DNA of 64,000 bases. Origin: an uncultured Collinsella sp. (GTDB lineage Bacteria > Actinomycetota > Coriobacteriia > Coriobacteriales > Coriobacteriaceae). The translations under genes and the position numbers were made by a program. Below, one piece after another: positions 42,781 through 52,333 of this stretch. Where the stretch lies: contig CAKUGY010000002.1 of NCBI GenBank assembly GCA_934654835.1, positions 1-64,000 on the forward strand, given 5' to 3'. Below the pieces are notes generated by a model. That model was given only the letters and a program-made list of their open reading frames with translations, had not been told where the DNA came from and did not search any database. Each line of letters begins with the position of its first letter. Within the stretch, counting starts at the first letter, position 1.

Positions 42781-45309
42781 ATGGCTAAAACACTGGGAAC
42801 GCCGTGGCAAAAACTGGGACACGAGGTTCCGGCTTCCGAGCTCGAGGGTGTCGATCTGTATTGGCGTGCCTCGAACTATCTGTCCGTCGGCCAGATCTAC
42901 CTTCGCTCCAACCCGCTGATGCGTGCCGACTTTGTCGACGAGAAGACCGGCGAGACGCGCGACTTTGGCCGCCCCGACGTTAAGCACCGCCTAGTTGGCC
43001 ACTGGGGTACCACGCCCGGCATCAACTTCCTGTTCGGTCACGTCAACCGCCTCATCGCCGACCACAACCAGAACGCCATCTTCCTAATGGGCCCTGGTCA
43101 CGGTGGTCCCGCCGGCACCGCCCAGTCGCTGCTCGACGGCACCTACCGCGAGATTCGTCCCGACATCACCGATGACGAGGCTGGCCTGCAGAAGTTCTTC
43201 CGCCAGTTCTCCTATCCCGGTGGCATTCCGAGCCACTTTGCGCCCGAGACGCCCGGTTCCATCCACGAGGGCGGCGAGCTCGGCTATACGCTCAGCCACG
43301 CCTACGGCGCCGTTATGGACAACCCGAGCCTGCTGGCCGTTGCCGTGGTGGGCGACGGCGAGTCCGAGACCGGCCCGCTGGCTACCTCTTGGCAGTCCAA
43401 CAAGCTCGTGAACCCGGCAACCGACGGTATCGTCCTGCCGATTCTGCACCTCAACGGCTACAAGATTGCCAATCCCACCATCCTCGCCCGCGTGTCCGAC
43501 GAGGAGCTCACCAAGTTCTTTGAGGGCATGGGCTACAAGCCGCACTTCTTTGTCGCCGGCTTTGACGACGAGAGCCACGCGAGCATTCATGAGCGTTTCG
43601 CCGCCCTATTTGAGCGGGTCTTCGATGAGATCTGCGATATCAAAGCCACCGCTCAGGCCCAGGCCACCGCGGGCGAGACCATCGTCCGTCCGGCCTACCC
43701 CATGATCGTGTTCCGCACGCCCAAGGGCTGGACCTGCCCCAAGCAGATCGACGGCAAGAAGACCGAGGACTCCTGGCGTGCACACCAGGTGCCGCTGGCG
43801 AGCGCCAAGGACACCCACGAGCACTTCCGCGTGCTGCGCGAGTGGCTGCGTTCCTACAAGCCCGAGGAGCTCTTTACGCCTGAGGGCCAGGTGCGCCCCG
43901 AGGTGACGGCCTTTATGCCGACCGGCGAGCTGCGCATTGGTGCCAACCCCAACGCAAACGGCGGTAAGGTCCGTCGCGAGCTTGAGCTGCCCGACATCCA
44001 CGCCCACGAGATTCCCGTTGCCGAGAAGGGTCACGGCTGGGGCTCCACCGAGGCCGCCCGCGTCTTTGGTGAGTACACCGCCGACGTCCTGGCCAAGAAC
44101 ATGGACGACTTCCGCATCTTCGGCCCCGACGAGACTGCGTCCAACCGTCTACAGGCTGCCTACAAGGTGACCAAGAAGCAGTGGGACGCCGGCTTCTACG
44201 AGGACGAGGCCAACGACGAGCTGCTGGCTGGTTCCGGCAAGGTCGTCGAGCAGCTGTCCGAGCACCAGTGCGAGGGCTTCCTCGAGGCTTACGTGCTCAC
44301 CGGCCGCTCCGGCGTGTGGAGCTCCTACGAGAGCTTTGTCCATGTGGTCGATTCCATGGTCAACCAGCACTGCAAGTGGCTCGAGGCCACCAAGCGCGAG
44401 ATTCCGTGGCGTGCCCCCATCAGTGGTCTTAACATCCTGCTGTCGAGCCACGTCTGGCGTCAGGACCACAACGGCTTCTCGCACCAGGACCCCGGCTTTA
44501 TCGACCTGCTGCTCAACAAGGCCAACGATACGCATATCGTGAACGCCTACTATCCGGCCGACGCCAACATGGCCCTTGCCGTGGCCGAGCGCGTCTACCA
44601 GTCCACCGACTGCGTCAACGCCATCTTCTGCGGCAAGCAGCCCGCCCCGACCTTCCAGACGGTCGACGAGGCCAAGGCCGAGCTCGCTGAGGGCGTTGCG
44701 ACCTGGAAGTGGGCATCGACCGCCGACTCGCTCGCCGAGGCCGACGTCGTCGTTGCCACCTGCGGTGACGTGCCGACTCTCGAGGCCCTTGCCGCAACCG
44801 ATATGCTGCGCGAGCTGGGCATCAAGGTATGGTTCGTCAACGTGGTCGACCTGCTCAAGATCCAGAACGTCTGCGAAAACGACCAGGCCGTCAGCGATGA
44901 GCGTTGGGCTGAGCTCTTCGGCCGCGGCGAGAAGCCCGTCCTCTTTGCTTTCCACGCCTATGCCGGCACGATCCGCCGCCTGATTTGGAACCGCCCCGGC
45001 CACGACGCCTTCCGCGTCCACGGCTACGAGGAGAAGGGCTCCACGACCACACCGTTCGACATGCTGCGCCTGAACAACATGGACCGCTGGGCCCTGGCTG
45101 CCGACGTGCTGCGCATGGTCGATGCCGATAAGTTTGCCGAACAGATCAACGAGTGGGAGGCTTTCCGCACCGAGGCCTTTGAGTTCGCCTGCGACGAGGG
45201 CTACGATCACCCGGCCTTCACCGACTGGGTCTGGCCCGACGCCGCTGCCGCAACCGCAGCCGACGGCGCACTCTCTGCAACGCAGATGACCGCCGGCGAC
45301 AACGAATAG
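42781..45309 (+). CDS. xfp: Xylulose-5-phosphate/fructose-6-phosphate phosphoketolase
   Basis: Thiamine diphosphate enzyme that splits xylulose 5-phosphate (and often fructose 6-phosphate) to acetyl phosphate plus an aldose phosphate. The 842-residue length and motifs are typical: [66 protein letters not shown] (ThDP binding), and [29 protein letters not shown] precedes the ATG. C-ending codons dominate, suggesting high expression. It stands as one gene under the LacI-type operators. Acetyl phosphate would feed acetate kinase for ATP. Confidence 0.96.
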   Translation: MAKTLGTPWQKLGHEVPASELEGVDLYWRASNYLSVGQIYLRSNPLMRADFVDEKTGETRDFGRPDVKHRLVGHWGTTPGINFLFGHVNRLIADHNQNAIFLMGPGHGGPAGTAQSLLDGTYREIRPDITDDEAGLQKFFRQFSYPGGIPSHFAPETPGSIHEGGELGYTLSHAYGAVMDNPSLLAVAVVGDGESETGPLATSWQSNKLVNPATDGIVLPILHLNGYKIANPTILARVSDEELTKFFEGMGYKPHFFVAGFDDESHASIHERFAALFERVFDEICDIKATAQAQATAGETIVRPAYPMIVFRTPKGWTCPKQIDGKKTEDSWRAHQVPLASAKDTHEHFRVLREWLRSYKPEELFTPEGQVRPEVTAFMPTGELRIGANPNANGGKVRRELELPDIHAHEIPVAEKGHGWGSTEAARVFGEYTADVLAKNMDDFRIFGPDETASNRLQAAYKVTKKQWDAGFYEDEANDELLAGSGKVVEQLSEHQCEGFLEAYVLTGRSGVWSSYESFVHVVDSMVNQHCKWLEATKREIPWRAPISGLNILLSSHVWRQDHNGFSHQDPGFIDLLLNKANDTHIVNAYYPADANMALAVAERVYQSTDCVNAIFCGKQPAPTFQTVDEAKAELAEGVATWKWASTADSLAEADVVVATCGDVPTLEALAATDMLRELGIKVWFVNVVDLLKIQNVCENDQAVSDERWAELFGRGEKPVLFAFHAYAGTIRRLIWNRPGHDAFRVHGYEEKGSTTTPFDMLRLNNMDRWALAADVLRMVDADKFAEQINEWEAFRTEAFEFACDEGYDHPAFTDWVWPDAAAATAADGALSATQMTAGDNE

Positions 45310-45331
45310 CATCCGGGACGGTCTCGCGCTG

Positions 45332-45414
45332 GGGCCGCCTCCGGGCGGGTGCCTTCCTCTGAGAAGTGGGCTTCGCGAACTTCTCAGAGGAAGGCACCCG
45401 CCCGGAGGCGGCCC
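45332..45414. repeat. Long hairpin element, family 2, copy E
   Basis: Arms 45332-45367 and 45379-45414 are 36-bp perfect inverted repeats. The 11-base loop GGGCTTCGCGA is the exact complement of the loop of copy G. Short outer pairs CGGTC and GACCG add a distal stem. It lies 23 bases after xfp. Confidence 0.85.
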
Positions 45415-45436
45415 TCTCGACCGTTTCGATCTGCGG

Positions 45437-45600
45437 GGCTGATTATTTTTAATGTAATGGGGACTTTGCTGATGCTGCTTTGGAAACAGTGCGTTTAACT
45501 TTGGTCAGCCAATGATACATTGTGGGGGCCGGGGTGGCCTGGTTAGGTTGGGGATGTTCGCGAAGCCCACTTCCCAAACCTAACCAGGCCACCCCGGCCC
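45437..45600. repeat. Composite repeat: conserved block plus family 2 hairpin, copy F
   Basis: 45437-45525 is about 75% like 46563-46651 by eye (shared CTGATT, ATGTAATGG, GACTTTGCTGAT, TGGTCAGCCA, TTACAT or TACAT). It runs into a hairpin with arms 45526-45549 and 45577-45600 (24 bp perfect, plus 4 inner pairs) around a loop containing GTTCGCGAAGCCCAC. Confidence 0.8.
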
Positions 45601-45626
45601 TCGTGGGATAACTAAGAGGGGGATGG

Positions 45627-46568
45627 ATGAGCTTTACGAGCGTGGCGTTGCAGATGGTGACGGTTTCTTTGCCGATCCTGTTGGGGTGGTGCATCTCCAA
45701 GCTGGGATTTATGAAGGCCGAGTTTGAGCGCGAGCTGTCGCGTTTGCTGCTGCAGGTGGCGTTGCCGTGCTTGGTGCTTTCGTCGGCGTTGGGTGACGAT
45801 GTGCAGCTGCCGAGCGCTGCCGATACGTTTTCGCTTATGGGCCTCGCTGTCGTCATGTATATGGTGGCAATCGTTATTGCGTTTGCCGTTACCGCTGCTC
45901 TTCGTGTGCCTAAGGGAACCGAGTGCTCGTATCGCTTTGCCGTGCTCTTTGGCAATGCCGGCTTTATCGGTTTCCCGGTTGTTCAGGCGGTGCTTGGCAA
46001 ACAGGCACTGCTCTATGCATCGATTGCGCTTATCCCCCTCAACATATTCATGTTCACCGTTGGCGTCATGCTCTTTAGTGGCGCACAAAGCGGCCTTAAG
46101 AAGCAGCTGCGAAACCTTGCGGCTTGCTGCAAAAATCCCGGTCTCATCGCGAGCCTTGTTGTGCTCGTAATCGTGCTGACGGGATGGACCGATTGGGGCG
46201 TGCTGGGCGATTCGATTTCCATCGTGGGCACCATGACCACCCCGGCAGCGCTGCTGCTCATGGGGTCGTCCATTGCCAAGTATCGTCCAGTCGACATGCT
46301 CGCCAACTGGCGCGCCTATGTCGCCGTGGCATTTCGCCTGGTTATCGTACCGGTGGCGTGCCTTGCCGTGGCCCGCGTGTGGCCGGGCATGACGCCTATG
46401 TTTATCACGACGCTCGTACTCGAGATGGCAATGCCCGTGGGCAGCAACGGCACGCTGTACTGCCTCCAATACGGCAAGGACGCACGCCCCATGATGCAGT
46501 GCACCTTCCTATCGATCATCTGCTCCATTTTGACCATCCCATTGGTAACGATGTTTTGCGGGGTCTGA
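45627..46568 (+). CDS. AEC (auxin efflux carrier) family transporter
   Basis: A 313-residue membrane protein with about ten predicted helices in two five-helix halves. The sequence has FGNAGFIGFPVVQAVLG and a second-half MTTPAALLLMGSSIAKY, both typical of the AEC family, which moves organic acids such as malate. RBS AGAGGGGG precedes the ATG. It lies between composite hairpin repeats F and G, so it is a single gene insulated on both sides. Substrate unknown. Confidence 0.88.
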   Translation: MSFTSVALQMVTVSLPILLGWCISKLGFMKAEFERELSRLLLQVALPCLVLSSALGDDVQLPSAADTFSLMGLAVVMYMVAIVIAFAVTAALRVPKGTECSYRFAVLFGNAGFIGFPVVQAVLGKQALLYASIALIPLNIFMFTVGVMLFSGAQSGLKKQLRNLAACCKNPGLIASLVVLVIVLTGWTDWGVLGDSISIVGTMTTPAALLLMGSSIAKYRPVDMLANWRAYVAVAFRLVIVPVACLAVARVWPGMTPMFITTLVLEMAMPVGSNGTLYCLQYGKDARPMMQCTFLSIICSILTIPLVTMFCGV

Positions 46569-46726
46569 TTCTTTTTTATGTAATGGTGACTTTGCTGATA
46601 CTGCCTTGTGGACCGCGCATCCAACTATGGTCAGCCAGGATTACATCGCCGGGGCCGGGGAGACATACTTTGTTTTGAGAAGTTCGCGAAGCCCACTTCT
46701 CAAAACAAAGTATGTCTCCCCGGCCC
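46563..46726. repeat. Composite repeat: conserved block plus family 2 hairpin, copy G
   Basis: Block 46563-46651 corresponds to 45437-45525. The hairpin has 32-bp perfect arms (46652-46683 and 46695-46726) around the loop TCGCGAAGCCC. In both blocks ATGTAAT near the left end could pair with ATTACAT near the right end, so the block itself may fold. Confidence 0.82.
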
Positions 46727-46846
46727 TCGTCCGTTTTCACCCCGCTGAGCGAGCTAAAGACGCCACGCACCGATATGGTAAAGCGCTAGCTTGAAATTGG
46801 TGCTATATTCGGCTTGAGTTGTTTAATGCTAGTACGGGAGGCTGAT

Positions 46847-47335
46847 ATGGGGCTGTTCAAGAAGAAAAACCCGCAGGATGCCTTTGATCCCGATGTGTTT
46901 ACCATCACGGATACGATTTTAGACCCGCCGCGGTTTACGTTTTTGCCGGCCATCTACCAGGATGCTACGCGTCGCAAGTGGGCTGTGCATCAGCGCGGTG
47001 CGCAGCCGAAGATCTTTGACTATGCGGATGTGCTGCAGTGCGAGGTGGCCGAGGCTGGCGATCCGGAGGCCGACGAGACGCCTTCAAAACAGGAATTTGC
47101 CCAGCGTATTCTGGCAAATCCTGCCAAGGCGGCAAAAATAAATGCGGCAAAGCGTAATATGTGTCTTGGTATGGGTGTTGTTGTGGCGGTCCAGACGGGA
47201 AAAGACGAGGTTTCCAAATTAGAGATTCCCGTTATGACCGACGAAGTCAAACGCGATTCAAGCCTATATAAGTCGTATCGGAATGTCGCCGAGAAGATCA
47301 AGGCCGAGTTTGATGCCATGGGAGGGCTGGCCTAA
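46847..47335 (+). CDS. Small cytosolic protein of unknown function
   Basis: A 162-residue protein starting at ATG 46847 with GGGAGG upstream (the reading frame opens earlier, at 46814). It begins MGLFKKKNPQDAFDPDVF, then predicted beta strands (RFTFLPAIYQDATRRKWAVH; KIFDYADVLQCEVAE) that recall a PH-like or phage shock/SHOCT-associated fold, and ends in helices. No membrane segment, signal or catalytic motif is visible. It precedes the two GntR genes by 38 bases and may be cotranscribed. I do not recognise the family. Confidence 0.7.
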   Translation: MGLFKKKNPQDAFDPDVFTITDTILDPPRFTFLPAIYQDATRRKWAVHQRGAQPKIFDYADVLQCEVAEAGDPEADETPSKQEFAQRILANPAKAAKINAAKRNMCLGMGVVVAVQTGKDEVSKLEIPVMTDEVKRDSSLYKSYRNVAEKIKAEFDAMGGLA

Positions 47336-47373
47336 TTCTGGCGACATACGTTTCTGAATGAGGAGTCTGTGCA

Positions 47374-48141
47374 ATGGCAGGCGAATCTTATGCAATTCCC
47401 CCCAAAGATCGTGCTGTTGAGGGAATTCTTTGGTACATCCAGCACCATCAGCTTACCGGCGGCGACCGCCTGCCGGCCGAGCGTGTGCTGTGCGAGGTTA
47501 TTGGCGTTTCGCGTACGGCGTTACGTGCTGGCATCACGCGGCTCATTTCGTGCGGAACGCTCGAGAGCCGCCGCGGATCGGGCACGTATGTGTGTCCTCC
47601 CAAACCGCTGAATATCTTCCAGGAAACGTATAATTTCTCCGATGCCGTGCGGACTGCCGGCCTGCACCCCTCTTCGCGCTTGGTTTCCACCGAGACGGTC
47701 GAGGCAGATGAGGCGCTTGCCGACAAGCTTGGGGTTGCCGTAGGCGCTCCCTTGCTCCGCATGCAGCGCGTCCGTCTTATTGAGGGCGAGCCGGCTTCAA
47801 TCGAAACAGCCCATGTCAACCTGTCTCTTTGCCCGTCGCTTCCCGACCATGATTTTGAGCACGAGAGCCTCTACGACGTCTTGCTCAAAGAAGGCGGCGT
47901 GCGTGTTGAGCATGGACGCGAGCATATCTCAATCTCGCGCCTGAACGCCGAGGAGGCCGAGCTTCTCCAGCAAGAAGAGGGAACGCCGGTATTCTATGAG
48001 AGCACGATTGAGTTTGATAAAGACATGCGCTTTGTGGAGCATTGCAAATCGGTGATTCTGCCCACGAAGTTCCGCTTTGCCGATAACGGCGAAAAGAACG
48101 GCATGAAGAGCGTGGCAGGTGAACAATGGCTGAAACAGTAG
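47374..48141 (+). CDS. GntR-family (UTRA) regulator 1
   Basis: A 255-residue regulator. Winged helix at about residues 10-75 (AVEGILWYIQHHQLTGGDRL; LPAERVLCEVIGVSRTALRA), then a UTRA effector domain (VGAPLLRMQRVRLIEGEPAS; FYESTIEFDKDMRFVEHCKS). Its end overlaps the next GntR gene by 16 bases. Both sit directly upstream of the first Amadori-type PTS operon and are the best candidates to bind the paired GGTATCAAA boxes there. Two regulators may respond to two related substrates. Confidence 0.88.
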   Translation: MAGESYAIPPKDRAVEGILWYIQHHQLTGGDRLPAERVLCEVIGVSRTALRAGITRLISCGTLESRRGSGTYVCPPKPLNIFQETYNFSDAVRTAGLHPSSRLVSTETVEADEALADKLGVAVGAPLLRMQRVRLIEGEPASIETAHVNLSLCPSLPDHDFEHESLYDVLLKEGGVRVEHGREHISISRLNAEEAELLQQEEGTPVFYESTIEFDKDMRFVEHCKSVILPTKFRFADNGEKNGMKSVAGEQWLKQ

Positions 48142-48839
48142 AGACCACCCCGGTCTATATGCGCATACGCCGCCGTATCGAGGAGCGTATCGAGCGCGGC
48201 ATATATCCCACGGGCTCGATGATTCCGTCCGAGAACGAGCTCGCTGAGGAGTTTGGCACGACGCGCCTGACCATCCGAAGCGCCGTTGACGAGCTGGTTC
48301 GTCGCGGCCAGATTCGCCGTGTTCGTGGAAAAGGCGCCTTCGTGGCGCAGAAGGTGCCCGTTACGTTTGAGCGTACGGGTGGCTTCCGCGAATCGGTTCG
48401 TGCCTCGGGAGGCGAGCCGTCCGTCCGTATCCTCGCGCGCTCCAAGCGTTATGCGGGTCCGTACTATGCCGATCTGTTTGGCATTGCCGAGGACGACCTG
48501 CTCTATTCCATTCGACGTCTTAACTGTGTAAACGGCGACCCCGTATCAATTGAGATGGCGCTTATCCCCTGCCTGCTGTTCCCGACCATCGAGGAGATCG
48601 ATGTGTCGGTTTTCAGTCTGTACGAGACCTATGAGATGCTGGGTCGAAAGCCGGTCATGGCGCAGGAAAAGCTCAATATCGAAGCGCTGGGCGCGCGAGA
48701 CGCCGGCCTGCTTGGCCTGGAGCAAGGCGATCTTGCCTTGACGCTGGAATGCGTGAGCTATGACGCGAGTGGTCAGGCGATTGAGTACGTCAAGTCGTTC
48801 AATCGCGGCGATGCGGGTGGATATACCTATACGTACTAG
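48126..48839 (+). CDS. GntR-family (UTRA) regulator 2
   Basis: A 237-residue regulator starting within the previous gene. Winged helix residues 8-75 (VYMRIRRRIEERIERGIYP; GTTRLTIRSAVDELVRRGQI), then UTRA (DDLLYSIRRLNCVNGDPVS; GQAIEYVKSFNRGDAGGYTY). The form of the N-terminal domain is closest to the NagR/FrlR style of sugar-phosphate-sensing repressors. It is followed after 195 bases by the first operon. The overlap with regulator 1 suggests coupled translation and perhaps heteromeric function, which is inference only. Confidence 0.88.
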   Translation: MAETVETTPVYMRIRRRIEERIERGIYPTGSMIPSENELAEEFGTTRLTIRSAVDELVRRGQIRRVRGKGAFVAQKVPVTFERTGGFRESVRASGGEPSVRILARSKRYAGPYYADLFGIAEDDLLYSIRRLNCVNGDPVSIEMALIPCLLFPTIEEIDVSVFSLYETYEMLGRKPVMAQEKLNIEALGARDAGLLGLEQGDLALTLECVSYDASGQAIEYVKSFNRGDAGGYTYTY

Positions 48840-48928
48840 CTGGTGTTTTTGCATAACGGGCAGAAAAAGCCGACTGATTTCGAATCGTTAAGCAGGCTGT
48901 ATATACAACCTTACATGGTTCAAAATCG

Positions 48929-48940
48929 ACCGTTCGCCGA
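48929..48940 (+). promoter_or_regulatory. Candidate activator site ACCGTTCGCCGA (unit 1)
   Basis: Centre 68.5 bp upstream of the start inferred for the first Amadori-type operon, and 36 bp before the first GGTATCAAA box. Confidence 0.5.
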
Positions 48941-48964
48941 TGGGGAAAGATTAGTCGGCAAATA

Positions 48965-49006
48965 GGTATCAAAAAGCCGTAACCTGTAACTGTGATTGGT
49001 ATCAAA
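48965..49006 (+). promoter_or_regulatory. Paired GntR-type boxes and promoter of unit 1
   Basis: GGTATCAAA at 48965-48973 and again at 48998-49006, 33 bp apart. TGTGAT at 48991-48996 takes the -10 position. The same arrangement recurs at 54948 and 58091. Confidence 0.6.
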
Positions 49007-49034
49007 TACTAATAATTTGTTACGAGGTGAGACG

Positions 49035-50150
49035 ATGAAAATGCTCGATTACGTTCAGCTTGCCCATGTGCGTATGGGCGAGAACCTCGAGCGTTCGTCC
49101 GAGCTTGTACGCCAGCTCGTCGATATTTTCCAGTCCGCATCCTTTGGCGCGCTGCGTATCGTTGCCTCGGGTTCGTCCCGTCATGCCGCCGATTGCGCCC
49201 GCGATTACCTGCAGGACGCACTGCAGATGCAGGTGTCCGTTGTGACGCCTGAGGCTTTTGTCGACTTTGAGCATGCCTATCCGCAGAATGCGCTCAACAT
49301 CGCTATTTCTCAGAGTGGCTATTCGACTAACACGATTGCGGCGCTCGATTTTATGCGAGCGCATGACATGGCAGCAGTTGCGCTCACGGCAAACGTCGAG
49401 GCTCCCATTAAGGATCATGCCGATATCGTTCTCGACTACGGCGTGGGCGTCGAGTCGGTGGACTTTGTGACCTTGGGCGTCCAAACGCTCATCGAGTACC
49501 TGGTGCTCTTTGGCACTTACGGTGCTCAGGCACGCGGGACGATTGACGCCGATGGCGTCACCCAGCGCCTTGACGATCTGCGCGAGGCCATCCAGGCCAA
49601 CGCCGCGATGTGCAAGACCGCCGAGACCTATGTCCAAGATCATCTGCTCGAGCTGTCGGAGCACGTGCCGGCCATGGTTGTGGGTAACGGTCCCAACTAT
49701 GGCGTTGCCGAAGAGGCGGCGCTCAAGCTGAGTGAGACTATCAAGATTCCGGCCATGCATCACGAGGGCGAGGAGTTCGTCCATGGTCCCGAGATGCAGA
49801 TTACTCCGGGCTACCTGGTATTTATCGTCGACGACCCTCAGGGCTCGGAGCGCCTGGCAAATATCGCCGACGCGCTGTCGAGGGTAACGAAAAAGGCCGT
49901 CCTGCTAACCATGCATCCCAAGGGCAAGGCACACGAGATTGCGGTGCCGCAGGTGGCTCCGCTGCTTGCCGCGATTCCCAACCTGGTGTTCTTCCAGACG
50001 ATGGCGGCAATGGTCACCGAGCGTCTGAACTCGTGGGACGTCCATCCGTATCTCGATGCCGTCTCCAAGCAAATGGAGGTTAAGGCGGAGGGCTACGAGG
50101 AATCGGTCAACACGCTTAAGGCCAAAGCAGCTGAGTGTTACGGAATGTAA
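49035..50150 (+). CDS. SIS-domain sugar-phosphate isomerase/deglycase
   Basis: A 371-residue cytosolic protein with two SIS domains (RIVASGSSRHAADCARDYL near 43-61 and MVVGNGPNYGVAEEAALKL near 213-231), like AgaS, GlmS C-terminal half and GfrE-type deglycases. KIPAMHHEGEEFVHGPEMQ has the conserved Glu and His used in ring opening. ATG 49035 follows GAGGTGAG. It heads unit 1 with a FrlB-like protein and a full mannose-type PTS. By analogy with gfr systems it may act on 6-phosphoglucoselysine, but a role on an amino sugar phosphate is possible. Confidence 0.78.
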   Translation: MKMLDYVQLAHVRMGENLERSSELVRQLVDIFQSASFGALRIVASGSSRHAADCARDYLQDALQMQVSVVTPEAFVDFEHAYPQNALNIAISQSGYSTNTIAALDFMRAHDMAAVALTANVEAPIKDHADIVLDYGVGVESVDFVTLGVQTLIEYLVLFGTYGAQARGTIDADGVTQRLDDLREAIQANAAMCKTAETYVQDHLLELSEHVPAMVVGNGPNYGVAEEAALKLSETIKIPAMHHEGEEFVHGPEMQITPGYLVFIVDDPQGSERLANIADALSRVTKKAVLLTMHPKGKAHEIAVPQVAPLLAAIPNLVFFQTMAAMVTERLNSWDVHPYLDAVSKQMEVKAEGYEESVNTLKAKAAECYGM

Positions 50151-50211
50151 GCGGGCGTTGTCGCTCGTTGGCATAGGGGATTGTTAAGGCATCCCCAGAA
50201 AGGAGAAGCAA

Positions 50212-51273
50212 ATGAAGGAAACCGAGAAGATCGAGATCATGAATTTCGACCAGGAGGGCTACCTCGAGGACGGCAAGGCGCTCTACGAGACCGGCAAGAA
50301 GATGACCGCGCTCGCCGACAAGGTCGCCGACGAGGGCTACGACGCCGTGTTCCTGATGGGTGTTGGCGGCACCTGGGATGAGCTCATGCAGCTCGAGTAC
50401 CTCATGAACAAGTTCGGCGACCGCGACCTCGAGGTCTACCTGATCCACGCCGCCGAGTGGAACGTCTCCGGCCACAAGCGCATGACCGACAAGTCCGTCG
50501 TGCTCACCGCCTCCGAGTCCGGCACCACCCCCGAGGTGCTCGAGGCCGTCAAGAAGATGAAGGACATGGGCGTGCGCGTCTACGCCATGACCAAGCCCGA
50601 GGGCCCCATCGGCCAGGCTGTCGGCGCCGAGAACTGCGTCGCTATGGCTTCTGACCATGGCTCCGGTGGCTGCGAGAAGGGCTACTACCTCGCCGACTGC
50701 TTCGGCCTGCGCCTCCTCAACCGTCGCGGTTGCTTCCCCAAGTTCGATCTGTTCATCGAGCAGACCAAGGACATCTGGAAGGATATGCTCGATATCCGCA
50801 AGCGCTTCGAGCCGCGCGCCGAGGAGCTCGCCAAGAAGTACGCCCTCGCGCCCTACACCATGTTCATCGGCTCCGGTGCCCTCTGGGGCGAGACGATCCT
50901 CTTCTCGATGTGCATCCTGGAGGAGATGCAATGGAAGCGCACCCGCTACATCACCTCTGCCGACTTCTTCCACGGCACCCTTGAGCTCGTGGAGCCGGGC
51001 GTGCCCGTGTTCCTGTTCATGGGCGAGGACGAGTGCCGCAAGCTCGACGAGCGTGCTCGTGCATTCCTGACCCGTGGCGTGACCGGCGACACCGACATCA
51101 ACATCATCGACACAGCCGAGTTCGCCATCCCGGGCCTTGACGACGATTTCCGCGTCATCGTTTCCCCGTGGATCCTGACGGTGCTCGTGACTGACCGCCT
51201 GGCTCGCTACTACGAGACGGTCACCAAGCACAACCTCAAGTATCGTCGCTACTATCACCAGTTCGACTACTAA
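50212..51273 (+). CDS. SIS-domain deglycase, FrlB-like (fructoselysine 6-phosphate type), copy 1
   Basis: A 353-residue cytosolic protein. Its second half aligns by eye with E. coli FrlB: FFHGTLELVEPGVPVFLFMG and the ending YETVTKHNLKYRRYYHQFDY parallel FRHGPLEIVEPGVPFLFLLG and the end of FrlB. FrlB splits fructoselysine 6-phosphate into lysine and glucose 6-phosphate. The N-terminal SIS domain has VFLMGVGGTWDELMQLEYLM and VVLTASESGTTPEVLEAV. It is followed by EIIA, EIIB, EIIC and EIID. A closely similar paralogue lies at 58182. The exact Amadori substrate cannot be read from sequence. Confidence 0.78.
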   Translation: MKETEKIEIMNFDQEGYLEDGKALYETGKKMTALADKVADEGYDAVFLMGVGGTWDELMQLEYLMNKFGDRDLEVYLIHAAEWNVSGHKRMTDKSVVLTASESGTTPEVLEAVKKMKDMGVRVYAMTKPEGPIGQAVGAENCVAMASDHGSGGCEKGYYLADCFGLRLLNRRGCFPKFDLFIEQTKDIWKDMLDIRKRFEPRAEELAKKYALAPYTMFIGSGALWGETILFSMCILEEMQWKRTRYITSADFFHGTLELVEPGVPVFLFMGEDECRKLDERARAFLTRGVTGDTDINIIDTAEFAIPGLDDDFRVIVSPWILTVLVTDRLARYYETVTKHNLKYRRYYHQFDY

Positions 51274-51315
51274 AGCCAAGCGCGGGGACGCGTCAGTCAC
51301 AGAAGGATTCGCAGA

Positions 51316-51735
51316 ATGAGACAGTACATCATTGCCAGCCATGCACACTTCGCTACCGGCATCAAGGAGAGCATTGAGCTGCTCTCGGGCGCTCGCGACA
51401 ACGTCCACGACCTTTCGATGTTCGTCGATGACCGCATGGACGTGGCCGAGGAAGCCCAAAAGCTGCTGGCAGGCATGTCTGCCGACGATGATGTCGTCGT
51501 CTGCACCGACCTTTTTGGCGGCAGTGTGAACAACGAGTTCACCAAGATCGTCCAGACGCGTCCCCGCACCTACCTTGTCACCAACATGAACCTTCCGCTG
51601 CTCATCCAGCTGCTGTTCTCCGATGAGTCGGCGCCGGTTGAGGAGACGATTCGCGCCATCGTCGCTGCGGACGATACGCGCGTGAAGTTTGTCAACGACC
51701 TGCTGGTCGATGACGACGAGGAAGAAGAGTTCTAA
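51316..51735 (+). CDS. PTS mannose-family EIIA component, unit 1
   Basis: A 139-residue cytosolic phosphocarrier. The phosphorylated His is in IIASHAHFATGI (residue 8 or 10). VVVCTDLFGGSVNNEF is the conserved family loop. The tail is very acidic (DDDEEEEF). It receives phosphate from HPr and passes it to the EIIB encoded next. RBS AGAAGGA is close to the ATG. Confidence 0.92.
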   Translation: MRQYIIASHAHFATGIKESIELLSGARDNVHDLSMFVDDRMDVAEEAQKLLAGMSADDDVVVCTDLFGGSVNNEFTKIVQTRPRTYLVTNMNLPLLIQLLFSDESAPVEETIRAIVAADDTRVKFVNDLLVDDDEEEEF

Positions 51736-51792
51736 TCCGCAGCACCTACTGACACGCCGTAAAACGGCACAAGACCTTTGGGGGGTCACATT

Positions 51793-52275
51793 ATGATTCA
51801 GCTACTTCGCGTCGACCATCGTCTGCTTCATGGCCAGGTCGCAGTCTCTTGGGTCCAGGGCCTTGGTTCTAACTGCATCTTCTGCGTGGGTGACAAGGTC
51901 GCCAACGACCCGGTGTGGAAGACCACGCTCAAGATGGGTAAGCCTGCCGGTTGCAAGCTCGTCATCAAGGACATGGCAAACGCCATCGAGGCTATTAACT
52001 CGGGCGTGACCGACAAGTACAAGATGATCATCTGCGTCGCCACCATCGCCGAGGCAAAGCAGCTCGTTGACGGCTGCCCGCAGATTAAATCGATTAACCT
52101 GGGCAACACCAAGCCCAAGGACGAGAAGCGTCCCGACGCGCGTCAGGTCTCTCGCCAGATCTTCCTGACCGCGGCCGAGGAAGCCGATGTGCGTGAGATG
52201 CTGGACCGTGGCGTCGAGGTCGAGATCCGTCCTCTGGCCGATGACCCCAAGGTTGACTGCGCCAGCGTGCTCTAG
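51793..52275 (+). CDS. PTS mannose/fructose/sorbose-family EIIB component, unit 1
   Basis: A 160-residue cytosolic protein. The active His is in LRVDHRLLHGQVAVSW (about residue 13). It transfers phosphate to the sugar as it enters through EIIC-EIID. ATG 51793 has a GGGGGG site upstream; the frame opens at 51778. It is a close relative of the EIIB at 59762. Confidence 0.93.
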   Translation: MIQLLRVDHRLLHGQVAVSWVQGLGSNCIFCVGDKVANDPVWKTTLKMGKPAGCKLVIKDMANAIEAINSGVTDKYKMIICVATIAEAKQLVDGCPQIKSINLGNTKPKDEKRPDARQVSRQIFLTAAEEADVREMLDRGVEVEIRPLADDPKVDCASVL

Positions 52276-52333
52276 GCGGTTAATTTCGAAGAGCTCCGTC
52301 TCTTCGTAGTGTCCTATATGGAAAGGGGGATGT

